Shown here: piece by piece, positions 17,760-25,591 of the stretch
Numbering within the stretch: the first letter of the stretch is position 1
Layout: each line of letters begins with the position of its first letter
DNA from: Billgrantia campisalis
Lineage (GTDB): Bacteria > Pseudomonadota > Gammaproteobacteria > Pseudomonadales > Halomonadaceae
DNA length: 64,000 nucleotides
Reading direction: 5' to 3'
Assembly: GCF_022341425.1 (NCBI RefSeq)
Contig: NZ_JABFUC010000011.1
Location: forward strand, 99,582-163,581
The notes under the pieces: generated by a model
The model's database searches: none
Told to the model about the DNA's origin: nothing
Seen by the model: only the letters and a program-made list of their open reading frames with translations
Made by a program: the position numbers and the translations under genes

Positions 17760-17891
17760 TTTCCCGAGGTCGTCAGGGGCGGCTGAGCGCGGTGCGTTAC
17801 GCCACGGCCCAGTTCAGGTGCAGAGCAGGCGATTAAATTGGGCTTTTTTTTCAGTTGGTTGGCTTGAGTGTCGGCGTTTGTGGTGCGGTCT

Positions 17892-17908
17892 TGGCACGCG
17901 GCCTGCAT
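17892..17908 (+). promoter_or_regulatory. Sigma-54 (-24/-12) promoter of glnA
   Basis: TTGGCACGCGGCCTGCAT has GG at 17893-17894 and GC at 17905-17906, the exact 10-base separation required. It closely resembles the enterobacterial glnAp2 promoter (TTGGCACAG...). Transcription should start near 17918. Confidence 0.85.
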
Positions 17909-18045
17909 TGTATTGGGCAGCGCCATGTTCGTGCATGGTGGCCGTGGGCAGCTGGCCTGCGGCGTGCTACAACATTTGCTGGGACGAACCAGCGCTAGTG
18001 GATCACTCGCCAACGAATCGAGCCAAGGCTCTAACGGAGGACAGC

Positions 18046-19452
18046 ATGTCAGCCAAGACTCTCGCCCTGATTGAAGAACATGATGTGAAGTGGGTAGACC
18101 TGCGCTTCACCGACACCAAGGGCAAGGAACAGCACGTCACCATCCCGGCGCGCGATGTGGATGAGGAGTTCTTCGAGAACGGTCAGATGTTCGACGGCTC
18201 CTCCATCTCCGGTTGGAAGGGCATCAATGAGTCGGACATGATCCTGCGTCCGGAAGATGGCACCGGCTTCCTCGACCCGTTCACCGAGGATGCCACCCTG
18301 GTGCTGCGCTGCGACATCATCGAGCCGGCCACCATGCAGGGCTATGAGCGCGACCCGCGCTCCATCGCCAAGCGCGCCGAGGCCTACCTGCAGTCCAGCG
18401 GCCTGGGTGACACCGCCTTCTTCGGCCCGGAGCCGGAGTTCTTCATCTTCGACGAGGTTCACTGGAAGGCCGATATCGAAGGCGCCATGTACAAGATCAC
18501 CTCCGAGGAGGGCGCCTGGTCCACCGACCGTCAGGTCGAGGGCGGCAACCTCGGTCACCGTCCGCGGGTCAAGGGTGGCTACTTCCCGGTGCCCCCGGTG
18601 GACAGCTTCCACGACATCCGCGGCGCCATGTGCAACACCCTGGAGGCCATCGGCCAGACCGTCGAGGTGCACCACCACGAGGTGTCCAACGCCGGCCAGA
18701 ACGAGATCGGCGTCAAGTTCAACACCCTGGTGAAGAAGGCGGACGAGCTTCAGGAGATGAAGTACGTGGTGCACAACGTGGCCCACGCCTACGGCAAGAC
18801 CGCCACCTTCATGCCCAAGCCGCTGGTCGGTGACAATGGCTCCGGCATGCACGTCCACCAGTCCTTCTGGAAGGAAGGGGTCAACCAGTTTGCCGGTGAC
18901 GAGTACGCGGGTCTCTCTGAGATGGCGCTCTACTACATCGGCGGCATTATCAAGCACGCCCGGGCCCTGAACGCCTTCACCAACGCCTCCACCAACTCCT
19001 ACAAGCGTCTGGTGCCGGGCTTCGAGGCGCCGGTGATGCTGGCCTACAGCGCCCGCAACCGCTCCGCCTCCATCCGTATCCCCTACACCGCGAGCCCCAA
19101 GGGCAAGCGCGTCGAGGCCCGCTTCCCGGACCCGACCGCCAACCCCTACCTGTGCTTCGCGGCGATGCTGATGGCCGGTATCGACGGCATCAAGAACAAG
19201 ATCCACCCCGGCGATGCCATGGACAAGAACCTCTATGACCTGCCGCCGGAAGAGGGCAAGTCCGTGCCTACCGTGGCCGAGAGCCTCGACCAGGCGCTGG
19301 CGGCGCTGGATGCCGATCGCGGCTTCCTGACCGAGGGTGGCGTCTTCACCGACGACATGATCGATGCCTACATCGAGCTCAAGATGGAAGACGTGGAACG
19401 CATTCGCATGACCACGCATCCGGTCGAGTTCGACATGTATTACAGCTGCTGA
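18046..19452 (+). CDS. glnA: Glutamine synthetase, type I
   Basis: GlnA makes glutamine from glutamate, ammonia and ATP and is the entry point of ammonium assimilation. The 468-residue length is typical of the dodecameric GSI-beta enzyme. Visible motifs are [17 protein letters not shown], the metal and glutamate site [12 protein letters not shown], the ATP region [18 protein letters not shown], and the adenylylation site NLYDLPPE, whose Tyr would be modified by GlnE. The ATG follows a CGGAGG ribosome site. Control is through two NtrC sites and a sigma-54 promoter upstream. A strong terminator follows, so ntrBC is not simply read through from glnA. Confidence 0.97.
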   Translation: MSAKTLALIEEHDVKWVDLRFTDTKGKEQHVTIPARDVDEEFFENGQMFDGSSISGWKGINESDMILRPEDGTGFLDPFTEDATLVLRCDIIEPATMQGYERDPRSIAKRAEAYLQSSGLGDTAFFGPEPEFFIFDEVHWKADIEGAMYKITSEEGAWSTDRQVEGGNLGHRPRVKGGYFPVPPVDSFHDIRGAMCNTLEAIGQTVEVHHHEVSNAGQNEIGVKFNTLVKKADELQEMKYVVHNVAHAYGKTATFMPKPLVGDNGSGMHVHQSFWKEGVNQFAGDEYAGLSEMALYYIGGIIKHARALNAFTNASTNSYKRLVPGFEAPVMLAYSARNRSASIRIPYTASPKGKRVEARFPDPTANPYLCFAAMLMAGIDGIKNKIHPGDAMDKNLYDLPPEEGKSVPTVAESLDQALAALDADRGFLTEGGVFTDDMIDAYIELKMEDVERIRMTTHPVEFDMYYSC

Positions 19453-19497
19453 TCCGGCCGGCCGCGCCCCGGCGCGCGCCGTACCGATTCGGTTACA

Positions 19498-19526
19498 GGG
19501 GTTCCGCCACGGCGGAACCCCTTTTT
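19498..19526 (+). terminator. Rho-independent terminator of glnA
   Basis: An 11-bp inverted repeat (19498-19508 with 19511-19521) is followed directly by TTTTT. It lies 45 bases after the glnA stop. Confidence 0.9.
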
Positions 19527-19640
19527 GTCTTACACTCTCCAAGAAACAGGGCGGCGGCCGGGGGTGACGAGGGCCGGCCGCCTGATGCAGATATGTGTCA
19601 GTGCCTGGGTGGCAAGGGGATCGACAAAGAGGAGTCCGGT

Positions 19641-20222
19641 ATGAGCAAGGCGTTTGCGTGCGTGGTCCTGGGATTGATGATGACCACATCATCGGCGCTG
19701 GCCACGACCATCTATCGCACCACCGATGCCCAGGGCAACGTGACCTTTACCGACCAGCCTGATCGCGGTGGCGAGGCGGTCGAGCTGGCGCCGCTGACGG
19801 TGGTGCCCTCGCGGGGCGAGGTTCGCCGGGCAGAGCCGGCGCGGGTGGAGGGCCGTGAGGCGTCGCGTCCCGATCAGCCACCGGGGCAGCCCTTCATGCC
19901 CTACGACACCTTCCGGATCGTCTCGCCGGGCCATGAAGAGACCCTGCCCGTCGGCTATGCCGGCGATGTCGAGGTGGTGTTGGCCATCGAGCCGGCACTT
20001 CGCGAGGATCACCGGGTGCGGCTGCTGGTCGACGGCGAGGTCAGTCAGTCGGCCATGCACACCAGCGCCTTCATGCTCACCGGCCTCTACCGCGGTGAGA
20101 GCGTACTGCAGGCCGAGCTGCTGGATGCCAGCGGCGAGGTGCGTCACCGCACCGAGCCGGTGATCCTCTATGTGCATCGCGCCAGCGTCAATCTGCCCCA
20201 GAACCCCAATCGTCCCGATTAG
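19641..20222 (+). CDS. Secreted DUF4124 domain protein
   Basis: The 193-residue protein starts at an ATG behind AAAGAGGAG and has a signal peptide cut after ALA at residue 21. The mature N-terminus TTIYRTTDAQGNVTFTDQP is the DUF4124 signature, a short beta motif common in gammaproteobacterial envelope proteins. A Pro-rich linker (residues 60-90) leads to a beta-rich domain (EVVLAIEPALREDHRVRLLVDGE) that looks Ig-like. The function is unknown; it is probably periplasmic. It sits between glnA and ntrB, a position that suggests nitrogen-linked expression but does not prove it. Confidence 0.85.
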   Translation: MSKAFACVVLGLMMTTSSALATTIYRTTDAQGNVTFTDQPDRGGEAVELAPLTVVPSRGEVRRAEPARVEGREASRPDQPPGQPFMPYDTFRIVSPGHEETLPVGYAGDVEVVLAIEPALREDHRVRLLVDGEVSQSAMHTSAFMLTGLYRGESVLQAELLDASGEVRHRTEPVILYVHRASVNLPQNPNRPD

Positions 20223-20279
20223 CTCGCCTCGCGCTGGGCTCCCACCTGCGTCGCCCTCATCGTGCGCCCATTCGAGCCA

Positions 20280-20296
20280 TGCACTATTGTGGTGCA
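20280..20296 (+). promoter_or_regulatory. NtrC binding site upstream of ntrB
   Basis: TGCACTATTGTGGTGCA is a full match to the TGCAC-N6-GGTGCA NtrC dyad, the best of the three in this window. Its centre is about 88 bases upstream of the predicted sigma-54 start. Confidence 0.87.
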
Positions 20297-20349
20297 TTAG
20301 TCCCGGCTACCGAGGCACCGAAACGGCGCCAGGCCGCTGAACCGGCGGT

Positions 20350-20365
20350 TGGCGCGCTTCTTGCT
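20350..20365 (+). promoter_or_regulatory. Sigma-54 promoter of ntrBC
   Basis: TGGCGCGCTTCTTGCT has GG at 20351-20352 and GC at 20363-20364 with the required 10-base spacing. Only one base of the -24 element differs from TGGCAC, and the TTGCT -12 element is perfect. Together with the NtrC dyad upstream this predicts autoactivation of ntrBC. Confidence 0.8.
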
Positions 20366-20479
20366 TATTCCTGACGGAGTACCGTCGCCGTTGCCTGACA
20401 GCGCCGGTCCAAGCGCCGCTTCATGAATGCCCAAGGGGAGCACGAAGTGGGTGCAAGCGTCTCTTTAGGAACCACCACC

Positions 20480-21526
20480 ATGTACCAACGCCTGATGGAA
20501 CATCTCACCACTGCGGTGCTGCTGCTCGATGATGGCCTGCGGCTGAGCTGGATGAACCCGGCCGCCGAGGCGCTGCTGGCGGTCAGCCTGGGGCGGGTCA
20601 AGGGGGTGCCAGTGGCGTCGCTGGCCGCCGATGACGATGGCATGGTCGCGGTGCTGGCCAAGGCCCGCGACGACTTTCACCCCTTCACCCAGCGGGAGGT
20701 CAGGCTGGCGCTGGTTACCGGGGCCACCATCACCGTCGACTACACCGTGACGCCCCTCTCGGCCCAGGAGCTGCTGGTGGAGATGGAGCCCCGCGACCGG
20801 CTGCTGCGTATCTCCCGCGAGGAGGCGCTGCTCAACCGCCAGGAGGCAATCAAGGTGCTCTCCCGCGGGCTCGCCCATGAGGTCAAGAACCCGCTGGGGG
20901 GCATCCGGGGCGCCGCCCAGCTGCTCGAACGGGACCTGCACGACCCGTCGCTGGCCGAGTTCACCCATATCATCATCGAGGAGGTCGACCGGCTGCGCGA
21001 TCTGGTGGATTCGATGCTGGGGCCGAACCGGCTTGAACGGCATGAGCCGCTCAATGTGCACAAGGTGCTCGAGCGGGTGCGCGCCCTGCTGATCGCCGAG
21101 ACGCCCGAGGTGCAGATCGGCCGCGACTATGACCCCAGCCTGCCGGATTTCCCCGGGGACGAGGCGCAGATGATTCAGGCGGTGCTCAACGTGGCCCGTA
21201 ACGCCGTGGAAGCCATGGCCGCGGCGGGGACCCAGGCGCCTAGCCTGCTGCTGCGGACCCGCGCGCGGCGGCAGTTCACCCTGGGCGCCGAGCGGCACCG
21301 CCTGGTCTGCGAGGTGGCCCTGATCGACAACGGTCCCGGCATTCCCCAGGCGCTGCAGGAGACCCTTTTCTATCCCATGGTATCGGGCCGGGCCGACGGC
21401 AGTGGACTGGGGCTTTCCATTGCCCAGGGCATTCTGCACCAGCACCAGGGGCTGATCGAATGTGATTCCCGCCCCGGCCACACCGAATTCCGACTACTGA
21501 TTCCGCTGGAGAAGCGCCATGACTGA
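20480..21526 (+). CDS. glnL: Nitrogen regulation sensor kinase NtrB
   Basis: NtrB phosphorylates or dephosphorylates NtrC under control of PII. The 348-residue protein has a PAS domain (residues 5-110, LLDDGLRLSWMNPAAEALL), the phosphorylated His133 in GLAHEVKNPLGG, and a HATPase domain with NVARNAVEA, DNGPGIP and GSGLGLSIAQ. It has no membrane segment, as expected for this cytoplasmic kinase. I chose the ATG at 20480 because AGGAA lies 9 bases upstream and the start matches NtrB proteins; 20423 is in frame but has no ribosome site. It overlaps ntrC by 8 bases. Confidence 0.94.
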   Translation: MYQRLMEHLTTAVLLLDDGLRLSWMNPAAEALLAVSLGRVKGVPVASLAADDDGMVAVLAKARDDFHPFTQREVRLALVTGATITVDYTVTPLSAQELLVEMEPRDRLLRISREEALLNRQEAIKVLSRGLAHEVKNPLGGIRGAAQLLERDLHDPSLAEFTHIIIEEVDRLRDLVDSMLGPNRLERHEPLNVHKVLERVRALLIAETPEVQIGRDYDPSLPDFPGDEAQMIQAVLNVARNAVEAMAAAGTQAPSLLLRTRARRQFTLGAERHRLVCEVALIDNGPGIPQALQETLFYPMVSGRADGSGLGLSIAQGILHQHQGLIECDSRPGHTEFRLLIPLEKRHD

Positions 21527-22931
21527 CGTCGCACGCGTGGTGATCGTCGACGACGATCGCGCCATTCGCTGGGTGCTGGAGCGTGCCCTGGCCCAGCCCG
21601 ACCTCGAGATCGAGTGCATCGAGCGCGCCGACAAGGCCCTGGGACGCCTGCTGGATGACCCGCCCGACGTGCTGGTCACCGATATCCGCATGCCTGGCAT
21701 CGACGGCCTGGATCTGATGTCGCGGGTGCGCGAGGTGCACCCCGACCTGCCGGTGATCGTGATGACCGCCCACTCCGACCTCGACAGCGCCGTGGCCTCC
21801 TATCAGGGGGGGGCCTTCGAATACCTGCCCAAGCCCTTCGATGTCGACGAGGCCCTGGCGCTGGTGCGCCGCGCCGTGGCCCATGCCCGGGAGCGCAAGC
21901 GGCCGGTCAGCGTACCGGAAGGGCTGGACGCCGAGATCATCGGCGAGGCGCCGGCCATGCAGGAGGTGTTCCGCGCCATCGGCCGGCTGTCGCACTCGCA
22001 TATCACCGTGCTGATCAACGGTGAGTCGGGCACCGGCAAGGAGCGGGTGGCGCGCGCCCTGCACCAGCACAGTCCGCGCGCCGGCCAGCCGTTCATCGCC
22101 CTGAACATGGCGGCGATTCCCCGTGACCTGATCGAATCCGAGCTGTTCGGCCACGAGAAAGGCGCCTTCACCGGCGCCACCGCCCAGCGCCAGGGGCGCT
22201 TCGAACAGGCCGATGGCGGCACCCTCTTCCTGGACGAGATCGGCGACATGCCCGCCGAGACCCAGACGCGGCTGCTGCGGGTGCTGGCCGACGGCGAGTT
22301 CTACCGTGTGGGCGGCCATACCCCGGTCAAGGTGGACGTGCGTATCATCGCCGCCACCCACCAGAACCTGGAGATCCTGGTAGAGGATGGTCGCTTCCGC
22401 GAGGATCTCTTTCATCGCCTCAACGTGATCCGGGTTCACCTGCCCAAGCTGGCCGAACGGCGTGAGGACATCCCGCGCCTGGCGCGCCACTTCCTGGCGG
22501 AGGCGGCCAAGGAGCTGGCCACCGACGTCAAGGTGCTGACCGCCGACGCCGAGGCGCACCTGACCCGCCTGCCGTGGCCCGGCAACGTGCGCCAGTTGGA
22601 GAACACCTGCCGCTGGCTGACGGTGATGGCCTCGGGGCGCGAGGTGCTGGTGGAGGACCTGCCCCCCGAGTTGCGCGAGCCTGAAGCCGTGGACGGCGCC
22701 ACCGGCGACTGGCGCACCGCCTTTCGCCACTGGGCCGATCGCGCCCTGGCGGCCGGCCATACCCACCTGCTGGAGGAAGCCGTACCGGACTTCGAACGTA
22801 TCCTCATCGAAACGGCTTTGAAACACACCGGTGGGCGCAAGGGGGAGGCCGCCGAGCTGCTGGGCTGGGGGCGCAACACCCTGACGCGCAAGCTCAAGAC
22901 GCTGCTGCCGGCGCTGGCGGAAGGGGACTGA
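21519..22931 (+). CDS. glnG: Nitrogen regulation response regulator NtrC
   Basis: NtrC is the sigma-54 activator for nitrogen assimilation genes. The 470 residues comprise a receiver domain with phospho-acceptor Asp55 (VTDIRMPG), an AAA+ domain with Walker A GESGTGKE, the sigma-54-contacting GAFTGA loop and a DEIGDMP Walker B, and a C-terminal Fis-type helix-turn-helix (GGRKGEAAELLGWGRNTLTRKL). It is translationally coupled to ntrB. Its 3' end is followed immediately by a second, slightly different copy of the helix-turn-helix coding sequence, suggesting that this allele arrived by recombination. Confidence 0.96.
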   Translation: MTDVARVVIVDDDRAIRWVLERALAQPDLEIECIERADKALGRLLDDPPDVLVTDIRMPGIDGLDLMSRVREVHPDLPVIVMTAHSDLDSAVASYQGGAFEYLPKPFDVDEALALVRRAVAHARERKRPVSVPEGLDAEIIGEAPAMQEVFRAIGRLSHSHITVLINGESGTGKERVARALHQHSPRAGQPFIALNMAAIPRDLIESELFGHEKGAFTGATAQRQGRFEQADGGTLFLDEIGDMPAETQTRLLRVLADGEFYRVGGHTPVKVDVRIIAATHQNLEILVEDGRFREDLFHRLNVIRVHLPKLAERREDIPRLARHFLAEAAKELATDVKVLTADAEAHLTRLPWPGNVRQLENTCRWLTVMASGREVLVEDLPPELREPEAVDGATGDWRTAFRHWADRALAAGHTHLLEEAVPDFERILIETALKHTGGRKGEAAELLGWGRNTLTRKLKTLLPALAEGD

Positions 22932-23097
22932 GGAAGCCGTCCCGCTCTCCAGAGTCTGCGAACGTATCCTCATCGAAACCGCGTTGAAACACACTGGCGG
23001 GCGCAAGGGCGAAGCCGCCGAGCTGCTGGGCTGGGGGCGCAACACCCTGACGCGCAAGCTCAAGACGCTGCTGCCGGCGCTGGCGGAAGGGGAGTAG
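22930..23097 (+). pseudogene. Remnant of a second ntrC 3' end
   Basis: Directly after the ntrC stop, 139 bases (22959-23097) repeat the last 139 bases of ntrC (22793-22931). The copies differ at six third-codon positions, all silent, plus GAC TGA against GAG TAG at the end. The repeat keeps an open frame encoding the Fis-type helix-turn-helix and ends in its own TAG, but it has no start codon or upstream domains and is in another frame from ntrC. A 9-base length difference occurs just before the repeat. It is best read as the stranded tail of a replaced ntrC allele. Confidence 0.85.
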
Positions 23098-23153
23098 GGG
23101 CTGGGCGGCGGCGGTCGGGGCTGCCAGAATGGGGCTCTCAAGGAGAGATACCC

Positions 23154-24488
23154 ATGACGCAGATGACCTGGCAGCGGCTGCTGGACCCCTCGCGGCTGCA
23201 CGGGGAGCGCAGCGGGCGCGACGAGATCGGCCGCAGCCCCTTCCACAAGGACCACGACCGGATCGTCTTCGCCGGCTCGTTTCGGCGCCTGGGGCGCAAG
23301 ACCCAGGTGCACCCGCTCACCGACAACGATCATATCCACACCCGCCTGACCCACTCCCTGGAGGTGGGCTGCGTGGGCCGCTCGCTGGGCATGATCGTCG
23401 GCGAGGGGCTGCGCGCGCGGCTGCCGGCCTGGATCACGCCGGCGGACCTGGGTGTGATCGTCCAGGCCGCCTGCCTGGGCCACGACATCGGCAACCCGCC
23501 CTTCGGCCACGCCGGCGAGTACGCCATCCGCGACTGGTTCAAGCGTGCCGAGGCCGACGGCAGCGGCCTGCTGGAGGGGCTTTCCGAGCGCGAGCGGGCC
23601 GATCTGCTGACCTATGAGGGCAACGCCCAGGGCTTTCGCATCGTCACCCAGATCGAGTACAACCAGTTCCGCGGCGGCATGCGCCTGACCACGGCGACCC
23701 TGGGCACCCTGCTCAAGTATCCCTGGACCGTGGAGCACGCTGGCGCGGCCGGCAAGTTCGGCAGCTACCAGAGCGAAAAGGCGCTGCTGGCGGAGGTGGC
23801 ACAACGGCTGGGGTTGCTGCCGCGCGGCGAGGGGCGCTGGTGTCGTCATCCGCTGGCCTGGCTGGTGGAGGCGGCCGACGATATCTGCTACGCCCTGCTC
23901 GACCTGGAGGACGGCCTGGAGATGGGCATCCTGCGCTTCGAGGAGGTGGCCGAGGTGCTGCTGCAGATCGCCGGCGATCCGCCGCCAGACTATGCCACCA
24001 TGCAGCGCCAGGGGGTATCCCAGCGCCGGCGCATCGCTGCCCTGCGCGGCGCGGCCATGGAGCGGGCGGTCAATGATGTGGGGGCGGTGTTCGTCCAGCA
24101 CGAGGCCGAGCTGCTGGCCGGTACCCTGCAGGATGACCTGCTGGAGCTCTGCCATCCCGATCTGGGCTGGGGGGTCAAGGCGGCCAAGCAGCTGGCCCGC
24201 GAGCGGATCTTCCAGAACGAGCGCAAGGCCAAGCTGGAGATCGGCGCCTACACGACCCTGGGCATCCTGCTGGAGGCCTTTATCGGCGCCGCCCACGAGC
24301 TGCACCACACCGGTAGCTCGAGCTTCAAGCATCAGCGGGTGCTGGCGCTGATCGGTGAGAACACCCCGCTGCCGTCCTGGTCGCTGTATGCCAGCTATCG
24401 GCGCATGCTCGACTTCATCGGCGGCATGACCGACCACTATGCGGTGGACTTGGCCCAGGAGATGGGCGGCCGGCTGAAGGGGGACTGA
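23154..24488 (+). CDS. dgt: Deoxyguanosinetriphosphate triphosphohydrolase-like protein
   Basis: The 444-residue protein is an HD-domain dNTP triphosphohydrolase, which splits dGTP or other dNTPs to nucleoside and triphosphate. The metal ligands are visible in order: RLTHSLEV for the first His, CLGHDIGNPPFGHAGE for the HD pair, and DDICYALLDLEDG for the distal Asp. FAGSFRRLGRKTQVHPL at the N-terminus is typical. The start has a GGAGAGA ribosome site. The length is closer to the shorter Dgt-like subgroup than to E. coli Dgt (505), so the exact substrate is uncertain. Its nearest upstream neighbour is the ntrC remnant. Confidence 0.9.
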   Translation: MTQMTWQRLLDPSRLHGERSGRDEIGRSPFHKDHDRIVFAGSFRRLGRKTQVHPLTDNDHIHTRLTHSLEVGCVGRSLGMIVGEGLRARLPAWITPADLGVIVQAACLGHDIGNPPFGHAGEYAIRDWFKRAEADGSGLLEGLSERERADLLTYEGNAQGFRIVTQIEYNQFRGGMRLTTATLGTLLKYPWTVEHAGAAGKFGSYQSEKALLAEVAQRLGLLPRGEGRWCRHPLAWLVEAADDICYALLDLEDGLEMGILRFEEVAEVLLQIAGDPPPDYATMQRQGVSQRRRIAALRGAAMERAVNDVGAVFVQHEAELLAGTLQDDLLELCHPDLGWGVKAAKQLARERIFQNERKAKLEIGAYTTLGILLEAFIGAAHELHHTGSSSFKHQRVLALIGENTPLPSWSLYASYRRMLDFIGGMTDHYAVDLAQEMGGRLKGD

Positions 24489-24558
24489 CCACCCGCCTCG
24501 GCGCATCGCCGGTTTCGACGGTAAGCGGTTGTCGCCGGGGTGGCGCTATACGGCGGCG

Positions 24559-25485
24559 CTACACGGAAGGCGGGCGCAGGTTGGGGGTCTCTTCCAACTG
24601 GGCGGCACGTTCGATCAGCGTGGCGATTACCCGGTCGTGCAGGGCGTCGCCCAGCTCGCCGAGGTGCTCCTCGCTGAGCTGCTGGGAGAGGGTCTCGCCG
24701 CTGACCACCAGCAGCCCCTTGGGGGAGGCGTGGCTGAGGATCTCCCAGCCGGGCAGTGCCAGCACCCCGCGTACCGGCACCGCCTCGCCGCACTGCGTCT
24801 CCAGCCACTCGGTCAGCCAGCGGGTGTCGTGGTGGACCTTCTCCAGTGCACGACGCTCGCTCCAGCCGGGGAAGCGTAGCCGCTCGCGTTCCACGGTGAC
24901 CAGGTTGATCTCCTTGCCGCCGGCGGTGAGAGGGCGGCTGCGGGCGCGGGTCTCGACCACGAAGATTCCGTGGGGGGTGACCACCACGTGGTCGATGGTG
25001 TGGCTGTCGGTGGGCACGTCGTGAAAGACGTAGTAGGGGTGGGCCTCGGGACGAATCAGCCGCTCGAGCTCCTGGCCCACGGCGAGTTCGCAGGCCAGCC
25101 CCAGCTTGATGCGCCGGATATGCTGAAAGTCGCGGATCAGCAGGAAGCAGAACACCAGCATCAGCAGGGTGCTGAGCGCCCCGTAAAGGGCCCATTCGAT
25201 CCAGTTCTGCTGGTTGGCGAAGAGCATGCGGCCCATGCCGTAGACCAGCGGCGCCAGGGTGACGATGGGCCCCAGGGCGCCGTCCAGGAACAGCGTGCCA
25301 AAGGCGCGGTCGAGGCGGTCGCGCAGGGCCTGCCCGGGTTCACGCAGGGGGCGGGCGTTGAACGGCGAGCGGACCCGGGCATCATGCAGGTTGCGCAGGG
25401 CGATCACGATCACTGCCGTTGCCCCGAGGGGAAACAGGAAGATCAGAGGGAGCAGGTATTCCAGCCAGGCCATCAAGGGGTCCAT
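24559..25485 (-). CDS. Membrane protein with NERD domain
   Basis: The 308-residue protein has three hydrophobic segments in the first 125 residues (about 8-28, 72-90 and 97-117) and then a cytoplasmic NERD (nuclease-related) domain: GQELERLI, DVPTDSHTIDHVVVTPHGIFVVETRARS, and a later REALEKVHHD-like helix (RRALEKVHHDTRWL). The IDHVVV...FVVET pattern is the core of NERD, which resembles the restriction-endonuclease fold. Many members carry E-T-K as the active site; here the sequence reads ETRAR, so nuclease activity is doubtful. The role is unknown. Confidence 0.85.
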   Translation of the reverse strand: MDPLMAWLEYLLPLIFLFPLGATAVIVIALRNLHDARVRSPFNARPLREPGQALRDRLDRAFGTLFLDGALGPIVTLAPLVYGMGRMLFANQQNWIEWALYGALSTLLMLVFCFLLIRDFQHIRRIKLGLACELAVGQELERLIRPEAHPYYVFHDVPTDSHTIDHVVVTPHGIFVVETRARSRPLTAGGKEINLVTVERERLRFPGWSERRALEKVHHDTRWLTEWLETQCGEAVPVRGVLALPGWEILSHASPKGLLVVSGETLSQQLSEEHLGELGDALHDRVIATLIERAAQLEETPNLRPPSV

Positions 25486-25591
25486 CCTCGCCTGTTAGGG
25501 GCGCATGAGCATTCCATTCTAGACAACCTCACCCTGCCAGGGCCATGGTCAATGATGAAGAGTGGCGGACGGGAGCTCCCCGGGAGAGACA

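Larger units (their letters stand above)
17452..18045. promoter_or_regulatory. Divergent control region of glnA and the tct operon
   Basis: Nearly 600 bases, lower in GC than the genes, separate glnA from tctB. The glnA side contains two NtrC sites and a sigma-54 promoter (listed separately) and a 130-base leader. No convincing promoter for tctB is seen; the AT-rich stretch around 17520-17580 is the most likely place. A minus-strand open frame at 17561-18013 has no ribosome site and no recognisable sequence. Confidence 0.7.

Noticed and set aside
17561..18013. Minus-strand frame of 150 codons in the glnA control region
   Set aside because: It overlaps the NtrC sites and sigma-54 promoter, has no ribosome site and no recognisable sequence.
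22929..23097. Programmed frameshift giving NtrC with two helix-turn-helix domains
   Set aside because: The second tail is in a different frame, but there is no slippery sequence or stimulatory structure at the ntrC stop. A recombination remnant explains it more simply.
21276..24506. Minus-strand open frame of over 1000 codons across ntrBC and dgt
   Set aside because: It is the antisense of three well-defined genes, low in complexity, and has no family motifs. Long antisense frames are common at this GC content.
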